From assembly GCA_014529385.2 (NCBI GenBank), contig CM043947.1, positions 130,350,391 to 130,414,390 of the forward strand: a DNA stretch of 64,000 bases, read 5' to 3'. Every line of letters begins with the position of its first letter. Within the stretch, counting starts at the first letter, position 1. The stretch is from Adiantum capillus-veneris (lineage: Eukaryota; Streptophyta; Polypodiopsida; Polypodiales; Pteridaceae). The position numbers were made by a program, and so were the translations under genes. Below, piece by piece: positions 63,338 through 64,000 of the stretch. The notes beneath the pieces were generated by a model. That model made no database searches and was not told the DNA's origin. It worked only from the letters and a program-made list of their open reading frames with translations.

Positions 63338-64000
63338 GGGGGGGGGGCGGTAGAGGGATGGGGAATTTACACATTTGCTAGTTGTAGCTAGCTTATTGGG
63401 ATAGGGGGGATGGGGAATTTACAAGGGGTTTGATGGAGGTGGGTAGTCATTTGATGAGGATGAAATCTACTACTTTGGCGGTTGCACTCCCTAGACTTAG
63501 CAAAGACCTCATAGAATACAGTCTTGGATTTCACATTCATGCATCGGATTCCCAGTCTAGAAGGAAAATGCTAAATAGTTCACCAAGTGGGCCTGAGCAA
63601 GCATGGCGAATATAATGTTTACAGTGGCTTCTATGCTTGTATACCATAGGTAGAGTTGCATGTGTATATGTACATGCATGTAGACACGCATAGGTGCCCA
63701 TTGTAGTTAGTGAAATGGAAAAAGTGATTTACTCCAAATTGCCGTTGCCAAGAGAATTTAGCGAGGCCACACCAAGATTGAGAGCTCATGATAAACAATG
63801 ATGCTTTCAATCAGGAGGAATTGCAAAGCCATCGGGTGTTGGAAAAGCTATGTGCTATCACCGTCATCCTCTTCGCTGTTGCGGCCTTTTGTCGGTATTA
63901 TTGTTATTGTCGCTACCCGTCACTTTTGTTAAGGTCTTTCTCAAGGAGTGTGCATGTATGCTTGTGTATGTGTGTATTTGAATGGTTATGTACATGAATG
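62987..64000. other. Right flank, no gene recognised
   Basis: The only clear structure is the GA microsatellite at 63272-63331. Open frames are short and show no motif. Confidence 0.45.
63272..63331. repeat. (GA)n microsatellite followed by a G-run
   Basis: About 60 bp of GA, then AGGAGAGG and ten or more G residues. Confidence 0.95.

Overview
This 64-kb window looks like heterochromatic, repeat-rich nuclear DNA of a land plant. Plant origin is indicated by Ty1/copia elements primed from initiator-Met tRNA (TGGTATCAGAGC sites) and Ty3/gypsy elements of the plant Athila/Tat type primed from an Asp-tRNA-like site. The very many long (CT/GA)n and (CA)n tracts would suit a non-seed plant such as a fern, but that is only a guess. 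No host protein-coding gene can be supported with confidence. Nearly everything recognisable is an LTR retrotransposon, often one inside another.

Layout. 1-14160: a decayed gypsy element (integrase relic 7.86-8.02 kb, 3' end and LTR 13.6-14.2 kb) split by two young copia elements. Copia-A (1629-6806, +) has LTRs that look identical and an uninterrupted 1428-residue gag-pol. Copia-B (8271-13549, -) has about 99% identical LTRs and one stop codon between protease and integrase. 14161-22740: about 8.6 kb of largely anonymous sequence with short duplications, one doubtful ORF and microsatellites. 22745-29491: Gypsy-G2 (+), a decayed gag-protease copy, interrupted by Copia-E (24241-27074, -), a small non-autonomous copia lacking integrase and most of RT. 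29492-39755: Copia-C (+), defective and split by about 4.9 kb of unrelated sequence carrying hairpin tandem repeats and a foldback structure. 39756-41403: a 5' fragment of a Copia-A relative (-). 41404-42039: a gypsy LTR, probably the far LTR of Gypsy-G2. 42040-44280: four long microsatellites. About 44282-57985: Gypsy-G1 (-), the best-preserved gypsy copy, interrupted in RT/RNase H by a 2.65-kb insertion. 57986-59813: anonymous AT-rich DNA. 59814-62986: Copia-D (-), a truncated copia copy. 62987-64000: a flank with a GA microsatellite.

The most unusual coding signal is in Gypsy-G1. Downstream of integrase lies an extra reading frame with a second retropepsin-like domain (canonical DTGA plus an LGR motif) and a tail with repeated W-[V/I]-P-K motifs. 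The normal pol protease of this family carries DGGA (G1) or EGGA (G2). Copia-E also deserves attention: it is a gag/protease-like/RT-remnant fusion kept almost entirely in one frame, and its LTR start and polypurine tract match those of Copia-C. All similarity statements are from reading the sequence by eye; no database search was run.
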